Positions 19,554 through 29,386 of a DNA stretch of 64,000 nt are shown in pieces. A program made the translations under genes and the position numbers. Numbering within the stretch: the first letter of the stretch is position 1; the number at the start of each line of letters is the position of its first letter. The notes beneath the pieces were generated by a model that worked only from the letters and a program-made list of their open reading frames with translations, did no database searches and had not been told where the DNA came from. Where the stretch lies: contig JAOATE010000073.1 of the NCBI GenBank assembly GCA_030158305.1, forward strand, positions 25,988-89,987, in the 5' to 3' direction. The DNA is from Burkholderiaceae bacterium. GTDB taxonomy: Bacteria; Pseudomonadota; Gammaproteobacteria; Burkholderiales; Burkholderiaceae_B.

Positions 19554-21008
19554 CTATGGCGCCGGCTTGTTCCAGCCACCACCCAAAGCCTTAAATAAGT
19601 CCACACCCGCCTGTAAGCGCAGGGAACGATTTAATACAAAAGCCAAATTCGCCTCGTTTTGCACACGCTGCGCCTCCAGCACATTCAAATAATCGACATA
19701 ACCCGCCTCATAACGCACGGTCGCGAGCTCTTGTGCCTTGGTCGCTGCAGCGACTTGTTCCGTCAAAAAGAGTTCGGTTTGAAGCGTTTGATGCACTGAC
19801 ACTAGTGCATCCCCCACTTCGCCAAACGCATTTCTGACAACTTTAACGTAATTACCAAGAACTTCCTGCTGTTGAGCCTTGGCAAAATCCAGACGCGCCG
19901 TCAGTGATCCACCGGAAAATATCGGCTGGAGCAAGCCTAAACCTGCAGACCATACGGCACTTTGCCCCGAAAGAAACGCACTGAAATCCACACTTTGCGC
20001 GCCAAAAACACCCGTCAGCGAGAGTGTTGGGAAAAAGTTAGCCGTCGCGACGCCAATCCGCGCATTCGCTGCCGTCAACTCTTGCTCTACCCGATTGACG
20101 TCTGGGCGACTCTCCAACAACGTCGAGGGGATACCCGCAGGCGGAATGGGTGGAATCGGTAAACCCCGCAAATCTACGGGTGCGAGACTCAGCTGGAGTT
20201 GTCCTGTCAAAATACCGAGTTGATTCTGCACGATCGCGCGTTGGCGTGTGAGCTCTGAGAGCGTCGCCTCGGATGCAGCCTTGGCCGCACGGGCTTGGCT
20301 CACATCAATAGGCGACACCAATCCCCCATCGAGCTTGGCCTGCGCGACACGCAGAGAATTTTCGCGGGTCTTGACTGAGTTGCTGACCACAGAGGTCTGC
20401 GCATCCAAGGCGCGCAAACGCAGATACGTATTGGTGACCAAGGCAGAGATTGTGAGGCGTACGCTGTCCTGCTCATACTGACTGGCGGTCGCCACTGCAG
20501 TCGCTGACTCTATATTGCGTCGCACACGTCCCCACACATCAATTTCGTAGGAAGTCACCAACCCGACTTGTGAGGTGTTGGTCTGCAAGCCTACGCCGGA
20601 AGCGGAAACCGCCGTACCGGTTGAGGCGCGCACGCCCGACGCTGTTAAGTTCAGAGTCGGATAAAGCGCCGCACCTGCCTGTCGGGCGAGTGCTTGAGCC
20701 TGACCTAAGCGGGCGACTGCGATCTGCACATCCGCATTATTCTTTTGAGCATTCGCAACAAGGTCATTGAGAACGGGATCATTAAACAATGTCCACCAGT
20801 CCGCCAGAGCCACCGCAGCAGCCGTTGGAGACATGATTGTTCGGGGTGTCGGCGTTTCTGAGGTTTGCGCATTGAAACGCTCCGGCAAATCCACTTGGGG
20901 CCGCGCGTAATCAGGACCGAGTAGGCAGCCGCTCAAGACGCCACTGATTGACAGTGCCAAGATGGTGCGAATCCATATACGCACACCAGAAAAATGAGGT
21001 TGCGTCAT
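19554..21008 (-). CDS. RND outer-membrane factor (NodT-type lipoprotein)
   Basis: GVLSGCLLGPDYARP lipobox; LLESRPDVNRVEQELTAANARIGVATANFFPTLSL; start at 21008 gives an ATGA overlap with the permease stop (listed ORF starts at 21029). Confidence 0.9.
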   Translation of the reverse strand: MTQPHFSGVRIWIRTILALSISGVLSGCLLGPDYARPQVDLPERFNAQTSETPTPRTIMSPTAAAVALADWWTLFNDPVLNDLVANAQKNNADVQIAVARLGQAQALARQAGAALYPTLNLTASGVRASTGTAVSASGVGLQTNTSQVGLVTSYEIDVWGRVRRNIESATAVATASQYEQDSVRLTISALVTNTYLRLRALDAQTSVVSNSVKTRENSLRVAQAKLDGGLVSPIDVSQARAAKAASEATLSELTRQRAIVQNQLGILTGQLQLSLAPVDLRGLPIPPIPPAGIPSTLLESRPDVNRVEQELTAANARIGVATANFFPTLSLTGVFGAQSVDFSAFLSGQSAVWSAGLGLLQPIFSGGSLTARLDFAKAQQQEVLGNYVKVVRNAFGEVGDALVSVHQTLQTELFLTEQVAAATKAQELATVRYEAGYVDYLNVLEAQRVQNEANLAFVLNRSLRLQAGVDLFKALGGGWNKPAP

Positions 21009-24000
21009 GATTTTTTTCGAGATAACCAAGTAAAAAACATTGGCACAAAAATAGTGGCAATGAACGTCGACGCCAACATGCCGCCAAATACGCCAGTGCC
21101 CATGGATTGACGTGCCGCCGCACCTGCCCCCGTGGAAATGACCAAAGGAAATACGCCTAAGATAAATGCCAGAGAGGTCATCACAATCGGTCGAAAACGT
21201 TGTTTAGCCGCCGTTAAGGCTGCATCCATGGCACTCATGCCTTGCGCCCGTTTTTGTGAAGCGAACTCCACCACTAGGATCGCGTTTTTAGCCGACAAGC
21301 CTATCAACACCAGCAAACCAATCTGAAAATAAATGTCATTAGGCATGCCGCGCAACAAGACTGCCAGCAAGGCACCAAACAGCGCAAATGGCACAGCCAA
21401 CAGCACGGCGATTGGCAAGGACCAACGCTCATACTGCGCGGCCAGAATCAGAAACACCATCACGATGCCAAACATAAAGGCTAAACCAGACGCATCACCT
21501 GTGCGGATCTGCTGATATGCCTGCCCGGCCCACGCCAATTCATAGCCAGTCGGCAAAGACGCCCGTGCGGTTTGCTCAACAATATTGATGGCATCACCAG
21601 AGCTCACACCTTGCACCGCACTCCCCAACACCTTGGCGGACAGGAAACCATTGAATCGCTCAAGTTGCTCGGGGCCGACTACTTGGTTGACCGAAATCAA
21701 GGCGGACACCGGCACCATGCTGCCATTGTTGGCACGCACGTAGATCTGACCGAGATCAGTGGGCTCAGTACGATATTGGGAGTCCGCCTGCATCTGCACG
21801 CGATACGTCCGACCGTTCAAGTTGAAATCATTGACGTAGAGTGCGCCCATCGTGGCTTGCAGACTGAGGTAAACATCTGCCACGGGGATTCCAAGGGACA
21901 AGGCTTTCGCCTCATCAACCTCAACATACAGTTGTGGGGCGGTCGGTCTAAAAAAAGTATTGATGCCAGTGAGCTTGGGTTGTTTTTTAAGCTCCTCTGT
22001 GAAATTGCCGACGACTTTCGCCAACTCCGTCACCGAGGGCTCGCCCTTGGACTGCACATAAAACTCAAAACCCCCGGCAGAACCCAAGCCACGAATCGGC
22101 GGCGGGTTAAACACCAGCGCCATGCCATCGGGCAAGCTCATTCCCATACCGGTAAATTTCTTGGCGAGCTGCTCAGAGGACGAAGTCCGCTCGTCCCAAT
22201 CCTTGAGAGGAATAAAAATCGTACCGGCGTTGGCTTTATTTCCGCCACCGATAATGTCTCGACCCGCGATCACAAACACGCGCGCGACACCAGGATCCTG
22301 GACCACGCGCTTTTGAAAGGTATCACCCGTTGCTTCGGTGCGCTGCAAGCTTGCACCATCCGGCAGCACCAATGCACTAATCAGATAACCCTGATCCTCT
22401 GCTGGAACAAAACCACCCGGCACCAAGCGAAACATCACAAAACAGCCCACCACAATCGCGCCGAACACCGAGGCGCCCAAGACGCGGTGGTGCAGGGTTT
22501 TGCTGACCAACTTGGTGTATTGATCGGTCAGTGCGGCAAAGCTGCGGTTAAACCATCCAAAACCTTTTGGCGCATGCATACCCGGCTTGAGTAACAGCGC
22601 GCACAAGGCAGGCGTCAAGGTCAAGGCAACGATCCCTGACAAGACAACGGCGAGCGCCACGGTGACTGCGAACTGTTGGTAGAGCGTTCCGGCGATCCCG
22701 CCTAAAAAAGCCACCGGAATAAACACGGCGGAAAGCACCAGCACAATGGCCACTACCGCGCCGGACACCTCTCGCATCGCTTCATAGGCCGCGTCTTTTG
22801 GAGAAAGATTTTTCTCCGCCATGAGACGTTCGACGTTTTCCAATACAACGATCGCATCATCGACCACAATGCCAATCGACAACACCATCGCAAACAGTGT
22901 CAGAGTGTTGATGGAAAAGCCAAACATCCACAAACCCGCAAACGTCCCGATCAGTGAGACGGGGACCGCGATCAGAGGAATTAAAGTCGCTCGCCAATTT
23001 TGCAAAAATAAATAGACCACGAGGGCGACTAAAACCATGGCTTCGAACAAGGTTTTAATCACTTCATTAATCGAGGCGGTGACGAATTTTGTCGTATCAA
23101 AGGGAATGACATAATCGATCCCTTTAGGAAATTTTTTCTCCAGCTCCTGCATCTTGGCGCGGACACTCTCTGCAACGGCCAACGCGTTGGCACCAGATTG
23201 CAAATAGGTCGCGACCAGTGCGACGGGTTTACCGACTAGTTTGGTATTGGCATCGTAGTCTGCCGCGCCCAGCTCAATCCGGGCGATATCTTTCAGTCTG
23301 AGCGTGCCGCTCGCACCCTCTGAGCGAATGACAATATCGCCAAACTGCTCTGGCGTGACCAGGCGCCCTTTTGCGGTCACGGTATAGACCAGTTGCTGCC
23401 CCTGTGGAGCCGGTTCCTGTCCAATCTTTCCTGCGACGTTTTGCTTGTTTTGCGCCGCAATCGCCGCAGCGACATCAGGCGCAGTAATGCCTAGCTGCGC
23501 CATACGGTCTGGCTTGAGCCAGATGCGCATGGAGTAATCCTTGGCTCCCAAAATCTGTGCGTCACCCACACCCGGCAGGCGCTTGAGCTCATCCACAATA
23601 TTGACGAGTGCATAGTTGGACAAAAACAGATTTGAAAATTCCTCGGTCGGCGAGGTAATCGCCGTCACCAACAAAATATCGTTTGAACGCTTTTGAGCTG
23701 TGACGCCAAATTGACGCACAATATCCGGCAATCGCGGCTCGGCGATCTTGACACGGTTATTCACGTTGACCGTGGCAGTATCAATATTGGTGCCCACCTC
23801 GAAAGTCGCAGTAATCACTAGCGAACCATTGGATTGCGCACTCGAGTTGAAATACAGCAGGTTTTCTACACCTGACAACTGCTCTTCGATCGGGCCTGCC
23901 ACAGTGCGCGTCAACGTCTCCGTCGAGGCGCCAGGATACGTGGCCGTGATAATGACTGTCGGTGGGGCGATTTGGGGATATTGCGCAATCGGTAAACCGC

Positions 24001-24088
24001 GCGCGGCCATCAGCCCTGCGATCACAATGGTGATGGAAATCACCGCCGAAAAAATCGGCCGACCGATAAAAAAGCTAGACAGACTCAT
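21005..24088 (-). CDS. RND efflux permease, HAE1/AcrB-MexB type
   Basis: 1027 aa; FFIGRPIFSAVISI, GIVVDDAIVVLENVERLM, LVLIGLSAKNAILVVEFA. Confidence 0.95.
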   Translation of the reverse strand: MSLSSFFIGRPIFSAVISITIVIAGLMAARGLPIAQYPQIAPPTVIITATYPGASTETLTRTVAGPIEEQLSGVENLLYFNSSAQSNGSLVITATFEVGTNIDTATVNVNNRVKIAEPRLPDIVRQFGVTAQKRSNDILLVTAITSPTEEFSNLFLSNYALVNIVDELKRLPGVGDAQILGAKDYSMRIWLKPDRMAQLGITAPDVAAAIAAQNKQNVAGKIGQEPAPQGQQLVYTVTAKGRLVTPEQFGDIVIRSEGASGTLRLKDIARIELGAADYDANTKLVGKPVALVATYLQSGANALAVAESVRAKMQELEKKFPKGIDYVIPFDTTKFVTASINEVIKTLFEAMVLVALVVYLFLQNWRATLIPLIAVPVSLIGTFAGLWMFGFSINTLTLFAMVLSIGIVVDDAIVVLENVERLMAEKNLSPKDAAYEAMREVSGAVVAIVLVLSAVFIPVAFLGGIAGTLYQQFAVTVALAVVLSGIVALTLTPALCALLLKPGMHAPKGFGWFNRSFAALTDQYTKLVSKTLHHRVLGASVFGAIVVGCFVMFRLVPGGFVPAEDQGYLISALVLPDGASLQRTEATGDTFQKRVVQDPGVARVFVIAGRDIIGGGNKANAGTIFIPLKDWDERTSSSEQLAKKFTGMGMSLPDGMALVFNPPPIRGLGSAGGFEFYVQSKGEPSVTELAKVVGNFTEELKKQPKLTGINTFFRPTAPQLYVEVDEAKALSLGIPVADVYLSLQATMGALYVNDFNLNGRTYRVQMQADSQYRTEPTDLGQIYVRANNGSMVPVSALISVNQVVGPEQLERFNGFLSAKVLGSAVQGVSSGDAINIVEQTARASLPTGYELAWAGQAYQQIRTGDASGLAFMFGIVMVFLILAAQYERWSLPIAVLLAVPFALFGALLAVLLRGMPNDIYFQIGLLVLIGLSAKNAILVVEFASQKRAQGMSAMDAALTAAKQRFRPIVMTSLAFILGVFPLVISTGAGAAARQSMGTGVFGGMLASTFIATIFVPMFFTWLSRKKS

Positions 24089-25320
24089 CGAGCGTCCTTC
24101 TGAGCGGCGGCGTTCTTTTGCGCTTCAGCGCTAGCAGATCGAGGCGCTGCGCCAGGCGAGGCCTGATCCAGCGGCACCACAGTGGGCTTGACTTGCGCAC
24201 CAGGTCGAATCTTGATGAGCTGGTCCGTGACCACTTGATCGCCCGCCTTTAAGCCTGACAAAACAATCCAGTTTTTCCCTGACCACTTGCCAACTTTGAT
24301 GGGTGTCGGGATAACCTGACCCTCGGGGCCGACGGTCCAGACCATAAAGCCGCGCTCGCTCTGAATCACAGCTGCCTGCGGCACCAGGAATACATTTTCC
24401 TGCATCCCTGTTGTCACGCGAATGCGCAGAAACTGACCTGGCAAAATTGCGCTATTGGGATTGGGAAACTCCGCGCGCATTTGCTGGGTGCCGAGTTTTG
24501 GATCAATAAAGGTTGACTGAAAATTGAGCTGACCTTTTTCAGAATAGACCTGTCCATTTGGAAGCAATAACTCGACACTTGTGTTTTGCTTTGGGTCGAG
24601 ACGACCGCTTGGCAACTGAGCGGTATCACTGCTCGACAAACCAAAACGTACCCAGATCGGATTGATCTGATAGATGGAGGTTAAAAGACCTGCATCACCC
24701 GTGTTTGAAATCAAGTTGCCTTCGGAACGCAGCGAACGCCCTGAGATGCCCCCCACGGGCGCGGTCACCGTCGTCCACTTAAGATTGAGCTGAGCCGTTT
24801 TCAGCGTAGCCTGTGCGATTTCGTTCAAGGAAGTCGCATCATCGAACTCTTTACGACTCACGGCCTGTTTGCTAAAGAGCAACTTCAAGCGCGCAGCCTC
24901 ACGCGCTGTTTGCTTGGCGCGAGCCTGGGCTTCTTCGAGGGTAATTTTGAAAGGCTCGGGATCGATCTGAAACAAAGGCTGACCCACCTGAACAGGACTA
25001 CCTTCGTCGTACAGCCTTTTGAGCAAAATACCATTCACGCGTGAACGCACTTCGGTTTCTTTGGCGCCCTCGGCTTGAGCGGTGACTTCGAGCACATTGG
25101 GGATGTTAGTAGGTTTAGCCTGAATCACGGATACCGCCAAAGGTCCTTTCGGACCCGCAGGCTGAGCATGCAGCAGTCCTGAGCACCCCAACCAAATTGC
25201 AGAGGCTCCTAAGAGAGTTATGGCAATATGCCGCACAAAAAGGCGTCGCAAAGTTTTTGTCTGGTAGTTTGGTAAAGCGTGATGTACTGCGCCGATCATG
25301 TGGGATTCCCGAACATTCAA
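24085..25320 (-). CDS. RND efflux periplasmic adaptor (AcrA/MexA-like)
   Basis: 411 aa; adaptor motifs EVRSRVNGILLKRLYDEGSPVQVGQPLFQIDPEPF; ATGA overlap with permease. Confidence 0.93.
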   Translation of the reverse strand: MNVRESHMIGAVHHALPNYQTKTLRRLFVRHIAITLLGASAIWLGCSGLLHAQPAGPKGPLAVSVIQAKPTNIPNVLEVTAQAEGAKETEVRSRVNGILLKRLYDEGSPVQVGQPLFQIDPEPFKITLEEAQARAKQTAREAARLKLLFSKQAVSRKEFDDATSLNEIAQATLKTAQLNLKWTTVTAPVGGISGRSLRSEGNLISNTGDAGLLTSIYQINPIWVRFGLSSSDTAQLPSGRLDPKQNTSVELLLPNGQVYSEKGQLNFQSTFIDPKLGTQQMRAEFPNPNSAILPGQFLRIRVTTGMQENVFLVPQAAVIQSERGFMVWTVGPEGQVIPTPIKVGKWSGKNWIVLSGLKAGDQVVTDQLIKIRPGAQVKPTVVPLDQASPGAAPRSASAEAQKNAAAQKDAR

Positions 25321-25359
25321 CCAATCCTACGATTCTATACGGGTCAACCCCAGTAATCT

Positions 25360-25396
25360 AAAAAAATAGGTCAGATTTCCTAAGAAAGCTGACCTA
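25360..25396 (-). terminator. Rho-independent terminator downstream of the isocitrate/isopropylmalate dehydrogenase-family gene
   Basis: TAGGTCAG-A-TTTC-CTAA-GAAA-G-CTGACCTA hairpin; read on minus strand it is followed by TTTTTTT. Confidence 0.8.
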
Positions 25397-25421
25397 GAGT
25401 GCGTTTAAAACTAAATATTAT

Positions 25422-26510
25422 TTATCTTAGGTTGCGGCAAATCGCCTCGGTCACCTCTGTACAAGAAGCCTGACCACCCAAATCGCGCGGAATCGCAGTG
25501 CCCTGAGAGAGTGTGAGCTCGACCGCGCGCTCAATACGACCGGCGGCCTCTGTCAGTCTCTCGTCCTGATGACGGTCTGCCAGCCAACGCAACATGAAAG
25601 ACCCTGACAGGACAGTCGCTAAAGGACTGGCGATATTTTGGCCCGCAATGTCTGGCGCCGAGCCATGGGCGCCTTGAAACAAACCGTGATGATCCCCCAA
25701 CTCACCCGATGGCGCGATGCCCATGCCGCCTACGGTCGCCGCCCCCAAGTCTGAAATGATGTCGCCAAACATATTTTCAGCCACGATCACGTCATAAAAC
25801 TCTGGGCGCTTAACCAAGTGCACCGTGATGGCGTCTACGTAGGAGTAATCAATCGCCACATCCGGGAAGCTCTGCGCCACTTCGTCGCAAATGGATCTAA
25901 AGAAAGCATAACTGCGCAAAATATTAGCTTTGTCACAAACCGTCATGCGTCGCTTGTGATCAGAAGGGGCTCCATTACGCTTGCGCGACAACTCAAAAGC
26001 AAACCTGGCGATGCGCTCGACGCCCTTGCGTGTCAGCACCAAGGTGTCGGTCGCCACCTCACCGCGCAGCAACACACCCGCACCCCGGCTGGCATACAGG
26101 CCTTCCGTGTTCTCGCGAACAATCACATAATCGATATCACCCGCTTGACGATTCTTGAGTGGCGAAAAATCTCCCTGGTACAACCGGATCGGACGCACGT
26201 TCGCATACAAATCCAGCTTGAAGCGCAGCTGCAAATGGAGATCATTGCCCACCTCAGTCCCATCGGGATAAGTCACGTCAGGTAATCCTGCCGCGCCATG
26301 AAGCATGGCATGCGAGGTCTGACAGGCTACAAACGTTTCCTCGGGAAGCACGGAGCCAGACTTGACGTAATGCGAGGCCCCACCCGGGAACTGATTAAAG
26401 TTCATGACCCCGGAACCCAAGGCTTCTGTGAGTACCGTCACCGTGGCGCTGCAGACCTCAGGCCCAATGCCGTCACCTTCAATCGTTGCGATTTGATATG
26501 TTGCTGACAC
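25422..26510 (-). CDS. Isocitrate/isopropylmalate dehydrogenase-family protein
   Basis: 362 aa; IATIEGDGIGPEV, VIVRENTEGLYASR, NMFGDIISDLGAA, HGSAPDIAGQNIASP. Confidence 0.9.
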   Translation of the reverse strand: MSATYQIATIEGDGIGPEVCSATVTVLTEALGSGVMNFNQFPGGASHYVKSGSVLPEETFVACQTSHAMLHGAAGLPDVTYPDGTEVGNDLHLQLRFKLDLYANVRPIRLYQGDFSPLKNRQAGDIDYVIVRENTEGLYASRGAGVLLRGEVATDTLVLTRKGVERIARFAFELSRKRNGAPSDHKRRMTVCDKANILRSYAFFRSICDEVAQSFPDVAIDYSYVDAITVHLVKRPEFYDVIVAENMFGDIISDLGAATVGGMGIAPSGELGDHHGLFQGAHGSAPDIAGQNIASPLATVLSGSFMLRWLADRHQDERLTEAAGRIERAVELTLSQGTAIPRDLGGQASCTEVTEAICRNLR

Positions 26511-26654
26511 AGTTTTTGCTCCTCTTCGTTATTTTTTGCACCAAAATAGTGATTTATTGTTTTAGGCTCGTGATCCGTCGTGGCCTATAACAATATGCCT
26601 AAACATTCGAGCTAAGATTCAGCCTCAATTGTAACGATCCACTCTTCGGTTGGA

Positions 26655-27869
26655 ATGATCTTGGAAAATATTAAAGCAGGTGTAGACACCTTATTTATCA
26701 TGCTGGGTGCCATCATGATTCTGGCGATGCATGCAGGCTTCGCCTTTCTCGAGCTCGGCACTGTGCGAGAAAAAAATCAAGTCAATGCGCTAGTCAAAAT
26801 CCTGGTTGATTTTTCAGTATCAACCATCGCGTATTTTTTCATCGGCTACAGCCTAGCTTATGGACTCAATTTTTGGATGGATGCTGAACAGCTGGCCACC
26901 AAAAATGGTTTCGAACTGGTGAAGTTCTTTTTTCTACTGACCTTCGCTGCAGCCATACCTGCCATCATTTCTGGCGGCATTGCCGAACGCGCTAAATTTA
27001 ATCCTCAACTTCTCGCCACCTTTTTGTTGGTCGGGTTCATCTATCCGCTGTTTGAAGGCATGGCATGGAATCCCACCCACTTTTCCGGCTTTCAAGTTTG
27101 GATCAAATCCTTCACCGGTGAAGATTTTCATGACTTTGCGGGCTCGGTCGTGGTGCATGCCGTGGGTGGCTGGATTGCACTACCTGCGATCTTATTGCTC
27201 GGTGCCCGCAGCGGTCGATACCGCAAAGACGGCAAGGTCGCGGCTCACCCTCCGTCAAACGTTCCCTTTCTGGCCTTGGGTGCCTGGATTTTGACTGTGG
27301 GCTGGTTTGGCTTCAATGTCATGAGCGCACAAACCATCGACAAAATCAGCGGACTGGTTGCGATCAACTCCTTGATGGCCATGGTAGGCGGCACGCTTGG
27401 CGGCTGGTTCTTTGGCAAAAATGACGCAGGCTTTAGTTACAACGGCCCCCTTGCCGGTCTAGTGGCCATCTGTGCAGGCTCAGACTTAATGCACCCCTTG
27501 GGTGCGCTATTTGTGGGTTTGTCGGCCGGCGCACTGTTTGTTTTTATCTTTACCCTTGAACAAAATCGCTGGAAAATCGACGACGTCTTGGGTGTCTGGC
27601 CTTTGCATGGTCTGTGCGGCGTTTGGGGTGGCATTGCTGCAGGCATTTTCGGTCAGAAAGTCCTGGGCGGTTTGGGCGGTGTCAGTCTGACTGCGCAGCT
27701 CATCGGCACTGCGGTGGCAGTCATCATCGCATTACTAGGCGGAACAATCGTGTATGGTGCCCTCAAACTCATCCTTGGTTTGAGAATGGATCCCGAAGAC
27801 GAATATGCGGGCGCTGACCTCAGCATCCACCACGTCTCGGCAACCCCTGATTCGGAAAAAACATGGTAA
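26655..27869 (+). CDS. amtB: Ammonium transporter (Amt family)
   Basis: 404 aa; AGFAFLELGTVREKN, GSVVVHAVGG and DDVLGVWPLHGLCGVWG (twin-His). Confidence 0.93.
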   Translation: MILENIKAGVDTLFIMLGAIMILAMHAGFAFLELGTVREKNQVNALVKILVDFSVSTIAYFFIGYSLAYGLNFWMDAEQLATKNGFELVKFFFLLTFAAAIPAIISGGIAERAKFNPQLLATFLLVGFIYPLFEGMAWNPTHFSGFQVWIKSFTGEDFHDFAGSVVVHAVGGWIALPAILLLGARSGRYRKDGKVAAHPPSNVPFLALGAWILTVGWFGFNVMSAQTIDKISGLVAINSLMAMVGGTLGGWFFGKNDAGFSYNGPLAGLVAICAGSDLMHPLGALFVGLSAGALFVFIFTLEQNRWKIDDVLGVWPLHGLCGVWGGIAAGIFGQKVLGGLGGVSLTAQLIGTAVAVIIALLGGTIVYGALKLILGLRMDPEDEYAGADLSIHHVSATPDSEKTW

Positions 27870-28525
27870 TTAAAATCGACTACGTTTCGGATATCGCATG
27901 CCCTTGGTGCGCGGTCGGACTCGGCGGACTTGAAATCGCGCTTAAAAATATCGGTGACAGCATTCCGGTAGAAATTCATTTTCAACCGTTTGAGCTCAAT
28001 CCCCAGATGCCCCCAGGCGGCCAGGAAGTATTTGAACACCTGACGCAAAAATACGGCAAAACGGTGGCACAGGTTCGTGTGACGCAAGACAGCATCAAAG
28101 CGCGTGCCGCCGAGGTGGGCTTTCCCTTTCACCCCGAGGGTCGCAAGCACGTCTACAACACCTTTGATGCGCACCGACTGATTTACTGGGCCGGGCTCGA
28201 GTACGACCCCGCTGCACAACATCGTCTCAAGCGCGAATTGTTGATCACCTACTTTACGCTTGCCGTTAATTTAGATGACAAGAGCAATCTGGTTGCTGCA
28301 GTTGAACGCGCGGGGCTGGATACGGCGCGTGCCAAAAATATTTTGGACACCGAGGAATTTAAAGCTGAGGTCCGCGCGCAACAAGAAAAATACACCAGCA
28401 TGGGCATTCACTCTGTGCCCTCGATTATCATCAACGATCACTATCTGCTGCAGGGTGCGCAACCTCCCGAAGCCTTTGAGCAGGCCTTGCGTCAGATCGC
28501 TGCAGAAACCGACGATAAAAATTAA
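27863..28525 (+). CDS. DsbA-family (FrnE-like) oxidoreductase
   Basis: 220 aa; IDYVSDIACPWCAVGL (CxxC), SVPSIIINDHYLLQGAQPPEAFEQAL. Confidence 0.9.
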   Translation: MVIKIDYVSDIACPWCAVGLGGLEIALKNIGDSIPVEIHFQPFELNPQMPPGGQEVFEHLTQKYGKTVAQVRVTQDSIKARAAEVGFPFHPEGRKHVYNTFDAHRLIYWAGLEYDPAAQHRLKRELLITYFTLAVNLDDKSNLVAAVERAGLDTARAKNILDTEEFKAEVRAQQEKYTSMGIHSVPSIIINDHYLLQGAQPPEAFEQALRQIAAETDDKN

Positions 28526-28596
28526 ATTAGCCGCATTATTTATTTCACAACAACTCGATCGCTAAGATTTCGGGTCATTCAGGACGGAGACATCAG

Positions 28597-29370
28597 ATGG
28601 ACTTACAACTTAATAATCGCGTCGCATTGGTCACAGGCGGCTCACAGGGCATCGGTAAAGCAGTTGCGATGAAATTCGCCCAAGAAGGCGCGACTGTCGT
28701 CATCGCGGCCCGTGGTCAAGCCTTGCTAGATGAAGTCGCAGCGGAGATTCGCGCGGCCGGTGGGAAAGTGACCGCCATTGCCGCAGACGTTTCACAAGAT
28801 GCAGAATGCACGCGCCTGGTCCAGGAAATTCTCAAGACGCATGGTCGCCTGGATATTTTGATTAACAACGCAGGCACCTCTGCGACAGGTGAATTTGAAT
28901 CCGTGACAGACGACAAGTGGCAAGCCGACTTTGACTTGAAATTGTTTGCCGCCATTCGTCTCACGCGCCTGGCTATCCCAGAAATGAAAAAGAACAACTG
29001 GGGTCGCATCATCAACGTGACCAACATTGGCGCCAAACAGCCCAAAGAAAAATCCATGCCCACCACGGTCACGCGCGCAGCCGGTCTCGCCATGACCAAG
29101 GCCTTGTCGAAAGAGTTCGCGCCCAACAATATCTTGGTCAACAGCGTGTGTATCGGCTTGATCAAAGCCGGACAACACGAGCGCAAGGCTGAAAAAGCAG
29201 GCATTCCTGTTGAGCAAATGTACGAGACCATGGGCAAAAATATTCCACTGGGTCGCGTGGGTCGCGCTGAAGAAGTCGCGAATGTCGTCACATTCCTGGC
29301 GTCCGAAGGTGGCAGCTATGTCACCGGCAGCAGTGTCAACCTGGATGGCGGCTTATCCGCAGTGATGTAA
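28597..29370 (+). CDS. Short-chain dehydrogenase/reductase
   Basis: 257 aa; VTGGSQGIGKAVA, NNAGTSATGEF, YVTGSSVNLDGGLS. Confidence 0.92.
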   Translation: MDLQLNNRVALVTGGSQGIGKAVAMKFAQEGATVVIAARGQALLDEVAAEIRAAGGKVTAIAADVSQDAECTRLVQEILKTHGRLDILINNAGTSATGEFESVTDDKWQADFDLKLFAAIRLTRLAIPEMKKNNWGRIINVTNIGAKQPKEKSMPTTVTRAAGLAMTKALSKEFAPNNILVNSVCIGLIKAGQHERKAEKAGIPVEQMYETMGKNIPLGRVGRAEEVANVVTFLASEGGSYVTGSSVNLDGGLSAVM

Positions 29371-29386
29371 TCACGGAGCAATCGTC

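Noticed and set aside
21572-22594. 340-aa plus-strand ORF antisense to the AcrB-like permease
   Set aside because: Shadow ORF of a strongly supported RND gene; His/Arg/Thr-rich composition, no recognisable domain.
26581-26598. Possible sigma-54 promoter (TGGCCTATAACAATATGC) upstream of amtB
   Set aside because: GG-to-GC spacing is 13 bp instead of the required 10, so it does not fit the -24/-12 consensus.
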